Of a stretch of DNA of 64,000 bases, positions 6,684 to 17,081 are shown piece by piece; position 1 is the stretch's first letter; the number at the start of each line of letters is the position of its first letter. The position numbers were made by a program, and so were the translations under genes. Source of the stretch: Microbacterium forte (GTDB taxonomy: Bacteria; Actinomycetota; Actinomycetes; Actinomycetales; Microbacteriaceae). The notes below the pieces were generated by a model. That model worked only from the letters and a program-made list of their open reading frames with translations, did not search any database and was not told the DNA's origin. Location of the stretch: positions 2,480,001 through 2,544,000 of the forward strand of contig NZ_CP116871.1 in NCBI RefSeq assembly GCF_031885415.1, in the 5' to 3' direction.

Positions 6684-9244
6684 GCGTCTGCTTCCTCAGG
6701 GTTCTCGTTCGTCTCGGGGGCGGTGGACTCGGCGTCCACCTCAGCCTCATCCGATTCGTCTTCCTCGGTGAGGCCCCGCTCGCCGTTGCGGGCGATGGCG
6801 AGGATCCGGTCGGCTTCCGTCGTCCGTGCGAACACCACTCCCATGGTGTCTCGGCCCTTGGCGGGCACCTCGGCCACGGCAGAGCGTACCACCTTGCCGC
6901 TGGACAGAACCACAAGGACCTCGTCGTCGGCCGAGACCATCAGACCACCCGCGAGAGTGCCCCGATCGTCGTGCAGCTTGGCCACCTTGATGCCGAAACC
7001 ACCGCGTCCCTGGACGCGATATTCCTCGACGGCCGTGCGCTTCGCGTACCCGCCGTCCGTCACCACGAACACGAACTGACCGGGAGCGGCGACGGATGCC
7101 GACAGCAGGCTGTCGCCCTCACGGAACTTCATGCCCTTCACTCCGGCGGTCGCGCGTCCCATCGGTCGCAGCGCATCGTCGGTCGCGCTGAACCTGACCG
7201 ACATGCCCCGGCGGCTGATGAGCAGGATGTCGTCCTCGGCGTTGACCATGAGCGCCGAGACCAGCTCGTCCTCGTCGTTCAGACGGATCGCGATGACGCC
7301 GCCCTGGCGGTTGGTGTCATACGTGTCGAGGCGCGTCTTCTTGACGAGACCGTCGCGCGTCGCGAGCACCAGATAGTCGGCGACCGCGTAGTCGCGGATG
7401 TCGAGCACCTGCGCGATGTTCTCGTCGGGCTGCAGTGCGAGCAGGTTCGCGACGTGCGTCCCCTTCGCGTCGCGCCCGGCCTCGGGGACCTCATAGGTCT
7501 TCGCGCGGTAGACGCGTCCCTTGTCGGTGAAGAACAGCAGCCAGTGGTGGGTCGTCGTCACGAAGAAGTGCTCGACGATGTCATCCGCCCGCAGCTGCGC
7601 GCCCTTGATGCCCTTGCCGCCGCGGTGCTGCGAACGGTAGTTGTCGCTCCGCGTGCGCTTGATGTAGCCGGCGCGGGTGATGGTGACGACCATCTCCTCC
7701 TCGGCGATGAGGTCTTCCATCGAGACATCGCCGTCGAAGCCGTGCAGGATGTGCGTGCGGCGGTCGTCGCCGAAGCGCTCGACGATGCCGGTGAGCTCTT
7801 CGCGGATGATGTCGCGCTGCAGCATCTCGTCGGCCAGGATCGCCTGGTATTCGGCGATGAGCCGCTCGAGCTCGGCCGCCTCGTCGAGGATCTTCTGCCG
7901 TTCGAGAGCCGCGAGGCGACGGAGCTGCATGTCGAGGATGGCCTGCGCCTGGTCGTCGTCGATGTCGAGGAGCTTCTTCAGTCCCTCGCGCGCGTCGTCG
8001 ACCGTGGCCGACCGACGGATCAGAGCGATGACCTCGTCGAGCGCATCGAGCGCCTTGAGGTAGCCGCGCAGGATGTGCATGCGACGCTCGGCCTTCGCCA
8101 GACGGAAGCGCGTGCGACGGACGATCACTTCGAGCTGGTGGGTGATCCAGTAGGTCACGAACCCGTCGATCGCCAGCGTGCGCGGCACGCCGTCGACGAT
8201 CGCCAGCATGTTCGCGCCGAAGTTCTCCTGCAGCTGCGTGTGCTTGTACAGGTTGTTGAGCACGACCTTCGCGACCGCGTCGCGCTTGAGCACGACGACG
8301 AGGCGCTGACCCGTGCGGTCGGACGACTCGTCGCGGATGTCGGCGATGCCGCTGATCTTGCCGTCGCGCACGAGATCGCCGATCTTCACGGCGACGTTGT
8401 CGGGGTTGACCTGGTAGGGCAGCTCCGTGATCACGAGGCACGTGCGGCCCTGGATCTCCTCGACGTTGACGACCGCGCGCATCGTGATCGATCCGCGGCC
8501 GGTGCGATAGGCCTCGTGGATTCCCTTGGTGCCCAGGATCTGAGCGCCGGTCGGGAAGTCGGGGCCCGGAACGCGCTGGATCAGCCCGTCGAGGAGCTCT
8601 TCACGCGGAAGGCCGGGGTTGTCGAGCGCCCAGAGCGCAGCATCCGAGATCTCGCGCAGGTTGTGCGGGGGGATGTTCGTCGCCATGCCGACGGCGATTC
8701 CGACCGAGCCGTTGACGAGCAGGTTAGGGAACCGCGCCGGAAGGACCGTCGGCTCCTGGGTCTGGCCGTCGTAGTTGTCCTGGAAGTCGACGGTGTCTTC
8801 TTCGATGTCGCGCACCATCTCGAGCGCGAGCGGAGCCATCTTCGTCTCGGTGTATCGAGGAGCGGCGGCTCCCATGTTCCCGGGGGACCCGAAGTTGCCC
8901 TGACCCAGCGCGAGCGGGTACCGCAGCGCCCACGGCTGCACGAGACGCACGAGGGCGTCGTAGATCGCCGAGTCACCGTGGGGGTGGTACTGACCCATGA
9001 CCTCGCCCACGACACGGGCGCACTTCGAGAACGACTTGTCGGGGCGGAACCCGCCGTCGTACATGCCGTAGATCACGCGGCGATGCACAGGCTTCAGACC
9101 ATCGCGCACGTCGGGCAGGGCACGTCCGACGATGACGGCCATCGCGTAGTCGAGATAGCTGCGCTCCATCTCGAACTTCAGGTCGACCTGGTCGATGTTC
9201 CCGTGGTCGTGGGCCGGGGGCTCGGGGCGTACTTCGTCAGTCAT
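6680..9244 (-). CDS. gyrA: DNA gyrase subunit A
   Basis: GyrA is the breakage-reunion subunit of DNA gyrase, which introduces negative supercoils with GyrB and ATP. The 854-residue product has the usual length. The catalytic tyrosine is Tyr131 in [10 protein letters not shown]. The quinolone-determining region reads [13 protein letters not shown], with Ser92 and Asp96 at the positions equivalent to E. coli Ser83 and Asp87, so no classical resistance change is visible. The C-terminal half has the repeated beta-pinwheel blades with a GyrA-box-like QGRGGFGIK segment and ends in an acidic tail. It lies 52 bp downstream of gyrB and overlaps the DUF3566 gene by 4 bp. Confidence 0.98.
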   Translation of the reverse strand: MTDEVRPEPPAHDHGNIDQVDLKFEMERSYLDYAMAVIVGRALPDVRDGLKPVHRRVIYGMYDGGFRPDKSFSKCARVVGEVMGQYHPHGDSAIYDALVRLVQPWALRYPLALGQGNFGSPGNMGAAAPRYTETKMAPLALEMVRDIEEDTVDFQDNYDGQTQEPTVLPARFPNLLVNGSVGIAVGMATNIPPHNLREISDAALWALDNPGLPREELLDGLIQRVPGPDFPTGAQILGTKGIHEAYRTGRGSITMRAVVNVEEIQGRTCLVITELPYQVNPDNVAVKIGDLVRDGKISGIADIRDESSDRTGQRLVVVLKRDAVAKVVLNNLYKHTQLQENFGANMLAIVDGVPRTLAIDGFVTYWITHQLEVIVRRTRFRLAKAERRMHILRGYLKALDALDEVIALIRRSATVDDAREGLKKLLDIDDDQAQAILDMQLRRLAALERQKILDEAAELERLIAEYQAILADEMLQRDIIREELTGIVERFGDDRRTHILHGFDGDVSMEDLIAEEEMVVTITRAGYIKRTRSDNYRSQHRGGKGIKGAQLRADDIVEHFFVTTTHHWLLFFTDKGRVYRAKTYEVPEAGRDAKGTHVANLLALQPDENIAQVLDIRDYAVADYLVLATRDGLVKKTRLDTYDTNRQGGVIAIRLNDEDELVSALMVNAEDDILLISRRGMSVRFSATDDALRPMGRATAGVKGMKFREGDSLLSASVAAPGQFVFVVTDGGYAKRTAVEEYRVQGRGGFGIKVAKLHDDRGTLAGGLMVSADDEVLVVLSSGKVVRSAVAEVPAKGRDTMGVVFARTTEADRILAIARNGERGLTEEDESDEAEVDAESTAPETNENPEEADA

Positions 9245-9296
9245 GTGTGTTGTCGATTCCGGTCGTTATTCGAGCGAATGCAGGGCGCGGAGCGCC

Positions 9297-11411
9297 TCAG
9301 ATGTCGAGGAAGCGGACGTCCTTGGCGTTGCGCTGGATGAAGCTGCGTCGTGATTCGACGTCCTCACCCATCAGCACGCTGAAGATCTCGTCTGCCGCCG
9401 CGGCATCCTCGATGGTCACCTGGCGGAGCGTCCGCGTCGTGTGATCCATCGTGGTCTCCCACAGCTCCTTGGCGTTCATCTCGCCGAGACCCTTGTAGCG
9501 CTGGATGCCGGCATCCTTCGGGATGCGCTTGCCGTTGTCGAGGCCGAACTTGAGCAGCGCATCGCGCTCTGCGTCGCTGAACACGTACTCGTGCGGCTGG
9601 TTCGACCACTTGAGGCGGTACAGCGGCGGCATCGCGAGGTACACGAAGCCTGCCTCGATGAGGCCGCGCATGTAGCGGAACAGCAGCGTGAGCAGCAGCG
9701 TCGTGATGTGCTGCCCGTCGACGTCGGCATCCGCCATCAGCACGATCTTGTGATAGCGCGCCTTCTCGATGTCGAAGTCCTCGCCGATGCCCGTGCCGAA
9801 GGCCTGGATCATCGCCTGGACCTCGCGGTTGCCCAGCGCCTTGTCGAGGCGAGCGCGCTCGACGTTGAGGATCTTGCCGCGGAGCGCGAGGATCGCCTGC
9901 GTGTGCGGGTCACGTCCCTGCACTGCCGAACCGCCGGCCGAGTCACCCTCGACGAGGAAGATCTCGCTGATCGAAGGGTCCTTGCTGGTGCAGTCCTTGA
10001 GCTTGTCGGGCATCGCGGCCGACTCGAACACGCTCTTGCGCCGTGCGGTCTCGCGCGCCTTGCGCGCGGCCAGGCGCGCGGTCGCGGCGTCGAGCGCCTT
10101 GCGGATGATGTTCTTCGCCTGGGCCGGGTTGCGGTCGAACCAGTCGCCGAGCTGATCGCCCACGACCTTCTGCACGAACGCCTTGGCCTCGGTGTTGCCC
10201 AGCTTGGTCTTGGTCTGACCCTCGAACTGGGGCTCGCCCAGTTTGATCGAGATGACGGCGGTCAATCCCTCGCGGACGTCGTCTCCGGAGAGGTTGTCGT
10301 CCTTCTCCTTGAGGATGTTGTTCGCACGCGCGTACTTGTTCACCAGCGTGGTGAGCGCGGCGCGGAAGCCCTCTTCGTGGGTTCCACCCTCGTGGGTGTT
10401 GATCGTGTTCGCATAGGTGAAGACGTTCTCGGTGTACGACGTGGTCCACTGCATCGCGACCTCGAGCGAGATCTTGCGCGCCGTGTCCTCGGACTCGAAC
10501 GCGATGATCTCCTCGTTGACGACCTCGGCGTGACGCACCTTGTTCAGGTACTCGACGTAGTCGACGAGTCCGCGCTCGTAGAAGAAGACATCACCGGGCT
10601 GCTTCGTGACGGTCACACCGGATTCTTCGACCTCGTAGGCCGAGGACGCGCGCTCATCGAGCAGCTCGATGCGAAGACCCTTGTTGAGGAACGCCATCTG
10701 CTGGAAGCGCGTGCGCAGGGTGTCGTAGTCGAAGTCGATCGACTCGGTGAAGATCGAGGCATCCGGCCAGAACGTGATGCTCGTGCCGGTGTCGTCGGTC
10801 GCCTCGCCCTTGATGAGCTTCTGCTGCGGCACTCCGCCGTCGGCGAAGCTGTGCCGCCAGACGAAGCCCTTCTGCTTGACCTCGACGTCGAAGCGGGTCG
10901 ACAGGGCGTTCACGACAGAGGAGCCGACGCCGTGCAGACCACCGGAGACGGCATACGCGCCGCCACCGAACTTGCCACCGGCGTGCAGGATCGTCAGCAC
11001 GACCTCGACCGTGGACTTCGACGGGTCGGAGGAGTGCGGGTCGACCGGGATTCCGCGGCCGTTGTCGATGACGCGCACGCCGCCGTCTTCGAGCAGCGTC
11101 ACGTGGATCGTGTCTGCGTAGCCGGCGAGAGCCTCATCGACCGAGTTGTCGACGATCTCGTAGACCAGGTGGTGCAGACCGCGCGGACCCGTGGAACCGA
11201 TGTACATTCCGGGTCGCTTGCGCACCGCCTCGAGTCCCTCGAGGATCTGGATCGAGTCGGCGCCGTACTCGCCGGGCTGCTTGATCTTGGGGGAGATCGA
11301 TGTGGACCTCGTCTCCGCTTCCGCGGGAGCCTGGGTCTCTGCGCCCTGTGAGGGGTCAGGGGTTTCCCCGGTGGTCGATTCCGTCTCGTCAGCAGGGAAT
11401 TCAGGCGTCAT
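9297..11411 (-). CDS. gyrB: DNA gyrase subunit B
   Basis: GyrB is the ATPase subunit of gyrase. The 704 residues begin with about 45 poorly conserved, acidic residues. The GHKL ATPase domain follows ([16 protein letters not shown], then [11 protein letters not shown]), then a transducer domain. The Toprim domain has EGDSAGGSA and DADVDGQHI for metal binding, and the C-terminal GyrA-contacting region includes YKGLGEMNA. The stop codon lies 52 bp before gyrA. The start at ATG 11411 follows a possible TAGAAT -10 element at 11448-11453. It is the standard single gyrase B next to recF. Confidence 0.98.
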   Translation of the reverse strand: MTPEFPADETESTTGETPDPSQGAETQAPAEAETRSTSISPKIKQPGEYGADSIQILEGLEAVRKRPGMYIGSTGPRGLHHLVYEIVDNSVDEALAGYADTIHVTLLEDGGVRVIDNGRGIPVDPHSSDPSKSTVEVVLTILHAGGKFGGGAYAVSGGLHGVGSSVVNALSTRFDVEVKQKGFVWRHSFADGGVPQQKLIKGEATDDTGTSITFWPDASIFTESIDFDYDTLRTRFQQMAFLNKGLRIELLDERASSAYEVEESGVTVTKQPGDVFFYERGLVDYVEYLNKVRHAEVVNEEIIAFESEDTARKISLEVAMQWTTSYTENVFTYANTINTHEGGTHEEGFRAALTTLVNKYARANNILKEKDDNLSGDDVREGLTAVISIKLGEPQFEGQTKTKLGNTEAKAFVQKVVGDQLGDWFDRNPAQAKNIIRKALDAATARLAARKARETARRKSVFESAAMPDKLKDCTSKDPSISEIFLVEGDSAGGSAVQGRDPHTQAILALRGKILNVERARLDKALGNREVQAMIQAFGTGIGEDFDIEKARYHKIVLMADADVDGQHITTLLLTLLFRYMRGLIEAGFVYLAMPPLYRLKWSNQPHEYVFSDAERDALLKFGLDNGKRIPKDAGIQRYKGLGEMNAKELWETTMDHTTRTLRQVTIEDAAAADEIFSVLMGEDVESRRSFIQRNAKDVRFLDI

Positions 11412-11447
11412 CAGAGGGCATTCTCCACATCAATATCACGAACTCCC

Positions 11448-11453
11448 ATTCTA
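11448..11453 (-). promoter_or_regulatory. gyrB: Possible gyrB -10 element
   Basis: On the minus strand TAGAAT lies about 37 bp before the gyrB start codon, in a locally AT-richer patch. A matching -35 is weak, so this is tentative. Confidence 0.25.
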
Positions 11454-11529
11454 GCGGTCTTTCGACTCAAAATCCCGCTGAACGGCCGTGTGTGGCCCTC
11501 TGAGCCTCTTGAACCCCCTGAACGGTGCC

Positions 11530-12033
11530 CTACCCGTAGGTATCGCGCGGGCCCCGTCCTGGAACGACTCTGGGACCCCATTTCCATGAGGGTACGTCCG
11601 GTCCGATGAAGCGGAGGTTCTCGACCCCCGCATCCGGATACCGTCGGCCGATCTCGGTGAGGATGGTTCCGCGCATGTACTGCAGGTTCTTCGCCCAGGC
11701 CGTCGAATCGCACTTCACGGTGAGCACTCCGCGTTCGAGCGAGACGGGTTCGGAGTGCTTCGCCGTGTCCGTACCCGCAAGATCGGCCCACTGCCTGACC
11801 AGGTCTTCACGGGCAAGAGTCTTCTGCCACCCGGAGTCGCGGCTGAGCTTGTCGAGCACCGCTCCGAGGGGACCGGGGTCACGTCCGGGCGTGAAGGGGG
11901 CGTTGTCATCGTCGGTGACGATGCGCCGCTTGCGCTTCCACGTCTTCGAGCTCGGTGCGAGACCGCGCAGACGCAGATACGTCGCGACCGTCTCGGGAGT
12001 CTCGGATGCCGGAACGGGTGCGGCGTCACTCAT
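11530..12033 (-). CDS. DciA-type DUF721 protein
   Basis: The protein has 167 residues. The N-terminus is variable and basic (SSKTWKRKRRIV). The conserved DUF721 region starts near residue 50 (LGAVLDKLSRDSGWQKTLA), includes LVRQWADLAG, and ends with the beta-rich core GVLTVKCDSTAWAKNLQYM. DUF721 proteins of the DciA group help load the replicative helicase in bacteria that lack DnaC, which fits its place between recF and gyrB next to the origin. The gene overlaps recF by 8 bp and is followed by a 118-bp gap before gyrB. Confidence 0.85.
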   Translation of the reverse strand: MSDAAPVPASETPETVATYLRLRGLAPSSKTWKRKRRIVTDDDNAPFTPGRDPGPLGAVLDKLSRDSGWQKTLAREDLVRQWADLAGTDTAKHSEPVSLERGVLTVKCDSTAWAKNLQYMRGTILTEIGRRYPDAGVENLRFIGPDVPSWKWGPRVVPGRGPRDTYG

Positions 12034-13186
12034 GCGGCACCTCCCTCTCGTCGCTGATGGTTCCGGCCGAGATCCTCACCACATGCGCGTGGAGCACCTC
12101 GGGGATATCCTCCTCCACGGCCGCGGTCACGACCACCTGCTCGTACCCTGCCGTCAGCGCGGCGAGGCGCTGACGGCGCTCGGCATCGAGTTCGGCGAAC
12201 ACGTCGTCGAGGATGAGCACGGGGTCGCCGGCGGGGGACTCGCTGCGCAGCAGCTCGGCCGAGGCGAGGCGCAGGGCGAGAGCAACCGACCACGATTCCC
12301 CATGCGACGCATAGCCCTTCACGGGCAGCCCGCGAACGCGGAGAACGAGATCGTCGCGATGGGGTCCGGTGAGGGTGAGCCCGCGGTCGAGCTCGTTAGA
12401 CCGCTTGGCGAGCAGTGCGGCGTGGAACATCTCGGCGATGTCTCCCGAGGTCTCGGCCGGCGCATCGACCCCCTCTTCGGGGTCTGCACCTCGCACCGAG
12501 AGCGCCCAGTCGAGCTGGGGACGATGGTCTTCGCCGGCGATCGCCGCATACGCCTCTGCCACCGGGGTCTGGAGGTCGGCCGCCAGACGCTGTCGTGCCG
12601 TGATGATCTCTGCTCCGAGGGAGACCAGCTTGTCGTCCCACACATCGAGGGTGCTCAGGCCCTCGCCCTTGATGCCGCGCGCTCGGGCCGACTTGAGAAG
12701 GGCGTTGCGCTGCTTGAGTACACGGTCGTAGTCGGCGAGCACCGACGACATGCGAGGAGTGCGCTGTATGAGCAGCTGGTCGACAAAGCGACGCCGAGAA
12801 GACGGGTCGCCACGCACGATCTGCAGATCCTCCGGGGCGAACAGCACCACATGGGCATACCGGGGAAGCTCGTTGGTCTTCGACGGCGAGCCGTTGATGC
12901 GTGCCTTGTTCGAGCCCTGCTTGTTGAGCTGAACCTCGATCAGCACTTTGCGTTCGCCGTGCGAGAGGCGCGCGCGGATGATCGCGAAATCCTGACCTTC
13001 ACGCACCATCGGCGCATCCGACGAGACCCTGTGAGAGCCGAGCGTGGCGAGGAAGACGACGGCCTCGGCGAGGTTGGTCTTGCCCTGACCGTTGCGGCCG
13101 ACCAGGACGTTGGGCCCCTTGTGCAGTGCGAGATCCGCGGTCGCGTAGTTGCGGAAGTCGACCAGGCTCAGGTGTTCCACAATCAC
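12026..13186 (-). CDS. recF: DNA replication and repair protein RecF
   Basis: RecF is an SMC-like ATPase that promotes RecA loading at single-strand gaps. The 386 residues show the Walker A motif VGRNGQGKTNLAEAV near residue 35, a central helical arm region, a signature region (KGYASHGESWSVALALRLAS) and the Walker B segment DPVLILDDVFAELD followed by the D-loop. The length is typical. It lies 63 bp downstream of dnaN and overlaps the DciA-type gene. No gnd gene interrupts dnaN and recF, although one does in some actinobacteria. Confidence 0.96.
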   Translation of the reverse strand: MIVEHLSLVDFRNYATADLALHKGPNVLVGRNGQGKTNLAEAVVFLATLGSHRVSSDAPMVREGQDFAIIRARLSHGERKVLIEVQLNKQGSNKARINGSPSKTNELPRYAHVVLFAPEDLQIVRGDPSSRRRFVDQLLIQRTPRMSSVLADYDRVLKQRNALLKSARARGIKGEGLSTLDVWDDKLVSLGAEIITARQRLAADLQTPVAEAYAAIAGEDHRPQLDWALSVRGADPEEGVDAPAETSGDIAEMFHAALLAKRSNELDRGLTLTGPHRDDLVLRVRGLPVKGYASHGESWSVALALRLASAELLRSESPAGDPVLILDDVFAELDAERRQRLAALTAGYEQVVVTAAVEEDIPEVLHAHVVRISAGTISDEREVPHE

Positions 13187-13249
13187 GGTGTCAGCCTACC
13201 TTCGGGGTCTGACACCGCTGTCGCCGCGCGGAGCGCGCCCGTCGCAGGA

Positions 13250-14392
13250 TCAGCGGAGCAGCAGGTTGGGCTGCAGCAGGTACTTGAACGAGTCGAGTCC
13301 GGCCTGATCGACCGAGGTCTGGCTCGTGATCAGCACGGGGCTGAGCTTGTTCGCGTTGTCGCTCGAGGTGAACGTGACGCGCACGAACTCGCTCTTGACC
13401 GCTCCGAGTGCCTCGATGAGGTACTGCGGGTTGAGACCGAGAGTGACATCGTCGCCACCGTTCAGGATCGCGTCGACGGACTCCGATGCACGGGCGTGCT
13501 CACTGCCCGATGCGTCCATCGTGACGCTGTCGGACGTGAACGTGAAGCGCAGCGGAGCTGCACGATCCAGCACGAGCGACACACGGCGCACCGCTTCGAC
13601 CAGGTCGGCGGTGTTGACGACCGCGTAGTGCTCGGTCTGCTCGGGGAAGAGACGACGGACAGGCGGGAAGTTGCCCTTGATCAGCAGCGAGGTGACGGTC
13701 TTGTTGCCCGCCGTGAAGGCGATGATCTCACGATCGCCGGCTCCGGAGAACGCGATCTGGATCGTCCCGGCGTGACCGAAGGTCTTTCCGACCTCGAGAA
13801 GCGTGCGTGCGGGAACCAGTGCGCTCGCCTCGACGGCCTCGCCATCCCACGGCACGTCCCTGAGCGAGACGCGGTAGCGGTCGGTGGCGACCAGGCTGAG
13901 CGTGTGCCCGGAGACTTCGAGCTGGACACCGGTGAGCACAGGGGTGACGTCATCGCGTGATGCGGCGAAGCCGACCTGGGCGATCGCCGTTCCGAAGTCG
14001 TCGGCGGGAACCACACCGGACGAGCCGGACACCTCGGGGATCGAGGGATATTCCTCGACCGGCATGGCGGCCAGGGTGAATCGTGCGGAGCCGCAGGTGA
14101 CCGTGATGCTGCCGTCGTCCTCGACGGCGATCTCGATCGGCGCGTTCGGAAGGCGGCTGGCGATGTCGGAGAGCAGTCGACCGTGGACGAGGATCGTGCC
14201 GGGAGTGTCGACCGTGGCTTCGATGGTGGTCCGAGCGGATGCTTCGTAGTCGAAAGCGGAGAGAGTCAGTCCGGATCCGTCTGCCTCGATCAGGACTCCG
14301 GCGAGGATCGGCTGCGGGTTGCGCTGCGGAAGGAGCTTGACGACGAAGGACACAGCCTCGCTGAAGACATCGCGGTTGACCTGAAACCTCAC
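13250..14392 (-). CDS. dnaN: DNA polymerase III sliding clamp (beta subunit)
   Basis: The 380-residue protein has the three-fold repeated clamp architecture and the usual length. It begins MRFQVNRDVFSEAVSFVVKL and has recognisable domain boundaries near residues 120 and 250. It dimerises into the ring that tethers DNA polymerase III, and is the first gene of the leftward origin-proximal cluster. The non-coding oriC segment lies directly upstream. The C-terminal end (KYLLQPNLLLR) lacks the common MPMR motif but is consistent with other actinobacterial clamps. Confidence 0.97.
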   Translation of the reverse strand: MRFQVNRDVFSEAVSFVVKLLPQRNPQPILAGVLIEADGSGLTLSAFDYEASARTTIEATVDTPGTILVHGRLLSDIASRLPNAPIEIAVEDDGSITVTCGSARFTLAAMPVEEYPSIPEVSGSSGVVPADDFGTAIAQVGFAASRDDVTPVLTGVQLEVSGHTLSLVATDRYRVSLRDVPWDGEAVEASALVPARTLLEVGKTFGHAGTIQIAFSGAGDREIIAFTAGNKTVTSLLIKGNFPPVRRLFPEQTEHYAVVNTADLVEAVRRVSLVLDRAAPLRFTFTSDSVTMDASGSEHARASESVDAILNGGDDVTLGLNPQYLIEALGAVKSEFVRVTFTSSDNANKLSPVLITSQTSVDQAGLDSFKYLLQPNLLLR

Positions 14393-14539
14393 GGGTGCTC
14401 CCTTGTCGTCATTCTGAGACGGTTCGTCATCGGTCCTGCCTGTGCAGGGCTTCCCATGCTAGCCCCACAGTCGGGCGGATCCCTACGAGCGGCGCAAACC
14501 TCCGTCCCGTCGGACTTTCCCCACCGTCTGGTGATCGGA

Positions 14540-14780
14540 TCGCCCTTGAATTGAATTAACTCCTTAACGGTGTTAACACCTGTGGATACTGTGGATAACT
14601 CGGTGGAAAGCAGACGCGAGTAAGGAACTACACGGTTGTCAGTTGTGGAAACCCTGAGGAATCCGCGGGTGGACACCTTCCCCTCGGTCCGACCGTCTCC
14701 CCTAGTTATCCACAGGTTCGGTGGTTTCACACACATCCGTCCCGATCTCGAGGCGAGTCATCCACAAGTTATCCACATGT
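14540..14780. other. oriC: Chromosomal origin of replication (oriC)
   Basis: The dnaA-dnaN intergenic region carries at least six DnaA-box-like 9/10-mers: 14580-14589 and 14589-14598 (overlapping CTGTGGATAC/CTGTGGATAA), 14643-14651 (TTGTGGAAA), 14706-14715 (TTATCCACAG), 14758-14767 (TCATCCACAA) and 14769-14777 (TTATCCACA). The AT-rich stretch GAATTGAATTAACTCCTTAA next to the leftmost pair, at about 14548-14567, is a candidate unwinding element. Position, box density and flanking genes all fit oriC. The rest of 14393-14885 holds only the dnaN promoter region and the dnaA terminator. Confidence 0.9.
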
Positions 14781-14830
14781 GCAAACTGGCATCGATCGAG
14801 CCGGCCGTATGCCGCTCACACGCACAGAAA

Positions 14831-14869
14831 GGGGGTCGTAGCGTCCCAACGGAAGCTACGACCCCCTTT
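14831..14869. terminator. dnaA terminator
   Basis: Perfect 12-bp arms GGGGGTCGTAGC and GCTACGACCCCC enclose a 12-nt loop, with TTTT on the plus-strand side and TTTC on the minus-strand side. It lies just past the dnaA stop codon and insulates oriC from the dnaA transcript. Confidence 0.8.
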
Positions 14870-14885
14870 TCGAGGTGTCGTGAGG

Positions 14886-16277
14886 TCAGCGCCGACCGAG
14901 CTGCGTGGTGATCTCGGTCACCTGGTTGTAGATCGAACGACGCTCTTTCATGAGCTCACTGATCTTCTTGTAGGCGTACATGACCGTGGTGTGATCTCGG
15001 TTGCCGAACAGCTGCCCGATCTTCGGCAGTGACAGGCTCGTGCGCTCCCGACACAGGTACATGGCGATCTGACGCGACGTGGCGATCTGCTGCGACCTGC
15101 TCGAGCCATAGAGGTCATCGACGGTCAGCTTGAAGTACTGCGCGGTGGCGGTGATGATGTCGGTCGGCGAGATGATGTTGTCTTCCGCCGTGTCGATGAT
15201 GTCGCGCAGCACCGTCTGAGCGAGGGAGATGTCGAGAGCCGAGCGGTTCAGGCTGGCGAAGGCCGAGACCCGGATCAGCGCGCCCTCGAGTTCGCGGATG
15301 TTCGACGACACCACCGTGGCGATGTACTCGAGTACCTCGTCGGGAATATGAAGGGCTTCGCTCTGCGCCTTCTTGCGCAGGATCGCGATTCTGGTCTCGA
15401 GGTCGGGAGCCTGGACGTCGGTGATCAGGCCCCACTCGAACCGGCTGCGCATGCGGTCCTCGAAGCCGGTCAGGTGCTTCGGGGCGACGTCGCTCGTGAT
15501 CACGACCTGCTTGTTGTGGTCGTGGAGCGTGTTGAAGGTGTGGAAGAAGGCTTCCTGCGTCTCGGCGCGACCCTGGAGGAACTGGATGTCATCGATCAGG
15601 AGGATGTCGACATCGCGGTAACGAGCCTGGAAGGCCGCGCCTCGGTTGTTCGCGATCGAGTTGATGAAGTCGTTCGTGAACTCCTCACTCGACACGTACC
15701 TGACCTTGACGCCGGCGTAGAGCGACTGGGCGTAGTCTCCGATCGCGTGCAGCAGGTGGGTCTTGCCCAGGCCCGAGTCACCGTAGATGAAGAGCGGGTT
15801 GTATGCCTTGGCCGGCGCCTCGGCGACCGCGACTGCTGCGGCATGAGCGAACCTGTTGGACTGGCCGATGACGAAGTTGTCGAAGGTGTACTTGGGGTTG
15901 AGGCGTGATTCGTGACGCTGCTGCGTCGGCTGCTCCATCGGAGATTCGACGCGCGTCTGCTCCTGGCGGCCGTAGTCCGCAACGGCGATGGGCGCCGTCG
16001 GCTGCTCGGCGAGTTCGTGGTTGACCACCACTCGGTAGGAGGTGACCTCGTCGCCGATGTGTGAGAGAGCCTCCATGATCGGCAGCCGCAGCCGCTTGTT
16101 GATCTGCGCCGCGGTGAGATCGTTGGGTACCTCGAGATAGAGCGTCGCCGCCATCACACCGGCGGGAACCGCGAGGCTGAGGAATCCCTGGAGCTGAGGG
16201 GTGACTCGGTCATCCGCTTCGAGGAGCTCCTGCACCGTGGTCCAGATCGGAACGTCGGGCTGGGCAGGTGATGACAT
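14886..16277 (-). CDS. dnaA: Chromosomal replication initiator protein DnaA
   Basis: DnaA binds DnaA boxes at oriC, melts the DNA and recruits the helicase. From ATG 16277 (MSSPAQPDVPIWTTV) the product has 463 residues. It has an N-terminal domain I, a short Gln/Pro-rich linker (about 110-125), the AAA+ domain with Walker A GDSGLGKTHLLHAIG and Walker B DILLIDDIQF, and the C-terminal DNA-binding domain with the signature RDHTTVMYAYKKI. The open frame extends 44 residues upstream, but that extension runs through the promoter and a DnaA box, so the internal ATG is preferred. DnaA boxes upstream suggest autoregulation. Confidence 0.97.
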   Translation of the reverse strand: MSSPAQPDVPIWTTVQELLEADDRVTPQLQGFLSLAVPAGVMAATLYLEVPNDLTAAQINKRLRLPIMEALSHIGDEVTSYRVVVNHELAEQPTAPIAVADYGRQEQTRVESPMEQPTQQRHESRLNPKYTFDNFVIGQSNRFAHAAAVAVAEAPAKAYNPLFIYGDSGLGKTHLLHAIGDYAQSLYAGVKVRYVSSEEFTNDFINSIANNRGAAFQARYRDVDILLIDDIQFLQGRAETQEAFFHTFNTLHDHNKQVVITSDVAPKHLTGFEDRMRSRFEWGLITDVQAPDLETRIAILRKKAQSEALHIPDEVLEYIATVVSSNIRELEGALIRVSAFASLNRSALDISLAQTVLRDIIDTAEDNIISPTDIITATAQYFKLTVDDLYGSSRSQQIATSRQIAMYLCRERTSLSLPKIGQLFGNRDHTTVMYAYKKISELMKERRSIYNQVTEITTQLGRR

Positions 16278-16325
16278 GACGCTCCGTGCTGAGGGGCGAC
16301 GGGCCGTCGGGATGACGCGGCTCGC

Positions 16326-16335
16326 CTGTGGATAA
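16326..16335. promoter_or_regulatory. DnaA box in the dnaA upstream region
   Basis: CTGTGGATAA differs by one base from the consensus TTGTGGATAA. It lies 49 bp upstream of the dnaA start codon, a common position for autoregulation of dnaA. Confidence 0.6.
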
Positions 16336-16425
16336 CTTCGGATGCCACGGTAGTCACCACGGCTGTGAACGGCAACCTGCCCTGAGAAATCCGCGCGCGT
16401 GTTGCGCATACGTGCACGCGGCAGG

Positions 16426-16435
16426 TTGTGGATAA
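16426..16435. promoter_or_regulatory. Consensus DnaA box between dnaA and rpmH
   Basis: TTGTGGATAA is the perfect consensus. With the box at 16326 it lies in the 315-bp divergent dnaA/rpmH promoter region and could tie both promoters to DnaA levels. Confidence 0.65.
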
Positions 16436-16479
16436 TAGCTGTGCGGATCCTGTCTGGGTCCGTGACGAAGCGCGCAGAT

Positions 16480-16508
16480 TTGCTCTGTGGGCCGCCAGGA
16501 CGTACCCT
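16480..16508 (+). promoter_or_regulatory. Candidate rpmH promoter
   Basis: TTGCTC (16480-16485) and TACCCT (16503-16508) are separated by 17 bp and lie about 85 bp upstream of rpmH. The spacing is ideal but both hexamers are imperfect. A second TTGACT occurs near 16515 without a well-spaced -10. Confidence 0.35.
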
Positions 16509-16592
16509 TAATCGGTTGACTTATGCCTGAATGGCAGATCCCTATGTCTCCGGTCAAAATGATCCCGGTGGCAGCATTCCCGGAGTGATTTC

Positions 16593-16730
16593 ATGAGCAA
16601 GCGCACCTTCCAGCCCAACAACCGTCGTCGCGCCAAGAAGCACGGCTTCCGTCTTCGCATGCGCACGCGCGCCGGTCGTTCGATCCTCTCGGCCCGTCGC
16701 GCGAAGGGCCGCACCGAGCTCTCCGCGTAA
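16593..16730 (+). CDS. rpmH: 50S ribosomal protein L34
   Basis: The protein has 45 residues and starts [19 protein letters not shown]. It is the short, very basic L34 of the large ribosomal subunit, with the family hallmark [24 protein letters not shown] C-terminus. It is too short for long-ORF detection, but its position between dnaA and rnpA is conserved in nearly all bacteria. The stop codon lies 6 bp before the rnpA GTG. Confidence 0.98.
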   Translation: MSKRTFQPNNRRRAKKHGFRLRMRTRAGRSILSARRAKGRTELSA

Positions 16731-16736
16731 ACCGCT

Positions 16737-17081
16737 GTGCTCGCCCGCCCGTTTCGTGTGACCCGCGGGAGCGACTATCGCCTGGTCGTTCGACGCGGAT
16801 CCCGTTGTGGCGGAGCCAAAGTCGTCACATCGATGCTGACGACGGGCAAGAGCAGAGCCGCGAGGTTCGGATTCATCATCAGCAAGCAGGTGGGCACCGC
16901 TGTGGTGCGCAACACCGTGCGTCGGCGACTCAAAGCCGTGTGTGCGGATGCGCTGTCGCGGGTCCCCGAGGGCACGGATGTCGTCATCCGTGCCCTTCCT
17001 GCATCCGCGACAGCCACCTACGCAGAGCTGAGCGCCGATGTGAATCGCTGCCTCGACCGCCTCGGGCAGGGTCGAGCATGA
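16737..17081 (+). CDS. rnpA: Ribonuclease P protein component
   Basis: This 114-residue protein cofactor of RNase P binds the catalytic RNA and the 5' leader of pre-tRNA. The GTG start at 16737 is chosen because it lies 6 bp after rpmH and gives the normal N-terminus MLARPFRVTRGSDYRLVVRRG. The family signature is present as FIISKQVGTAVVRNTVRRRL (about 45-64). Its TGA overlaps the yidD ATG. Confidence 0.96.
   Translation: MLARPFRVTRGSDYRLVVRRGSRCGGAKVVTSMLTTGKSRAARFGFIISKQVGTAVVRNTVRRRLKAVCADALSRVPEGTDVVIRALPASATATYAELSADVNRCLDRLGQGRA

Noticed and set aside
6554..11351. Very long open frames on the plus strand opposite gyrA and gyrB
   Set aside because: They are reverse-strand shadows of two unambiguous gyrase genes in high-GC DNA. 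Their translations are rich in His, Arg and Asp with no domain.
16278..16409. N-terminal extension of dnaA
   Set aside because: It would cover a DnaA box and the promoter region. The internal ATG gives the standard DnaA N-terminus.
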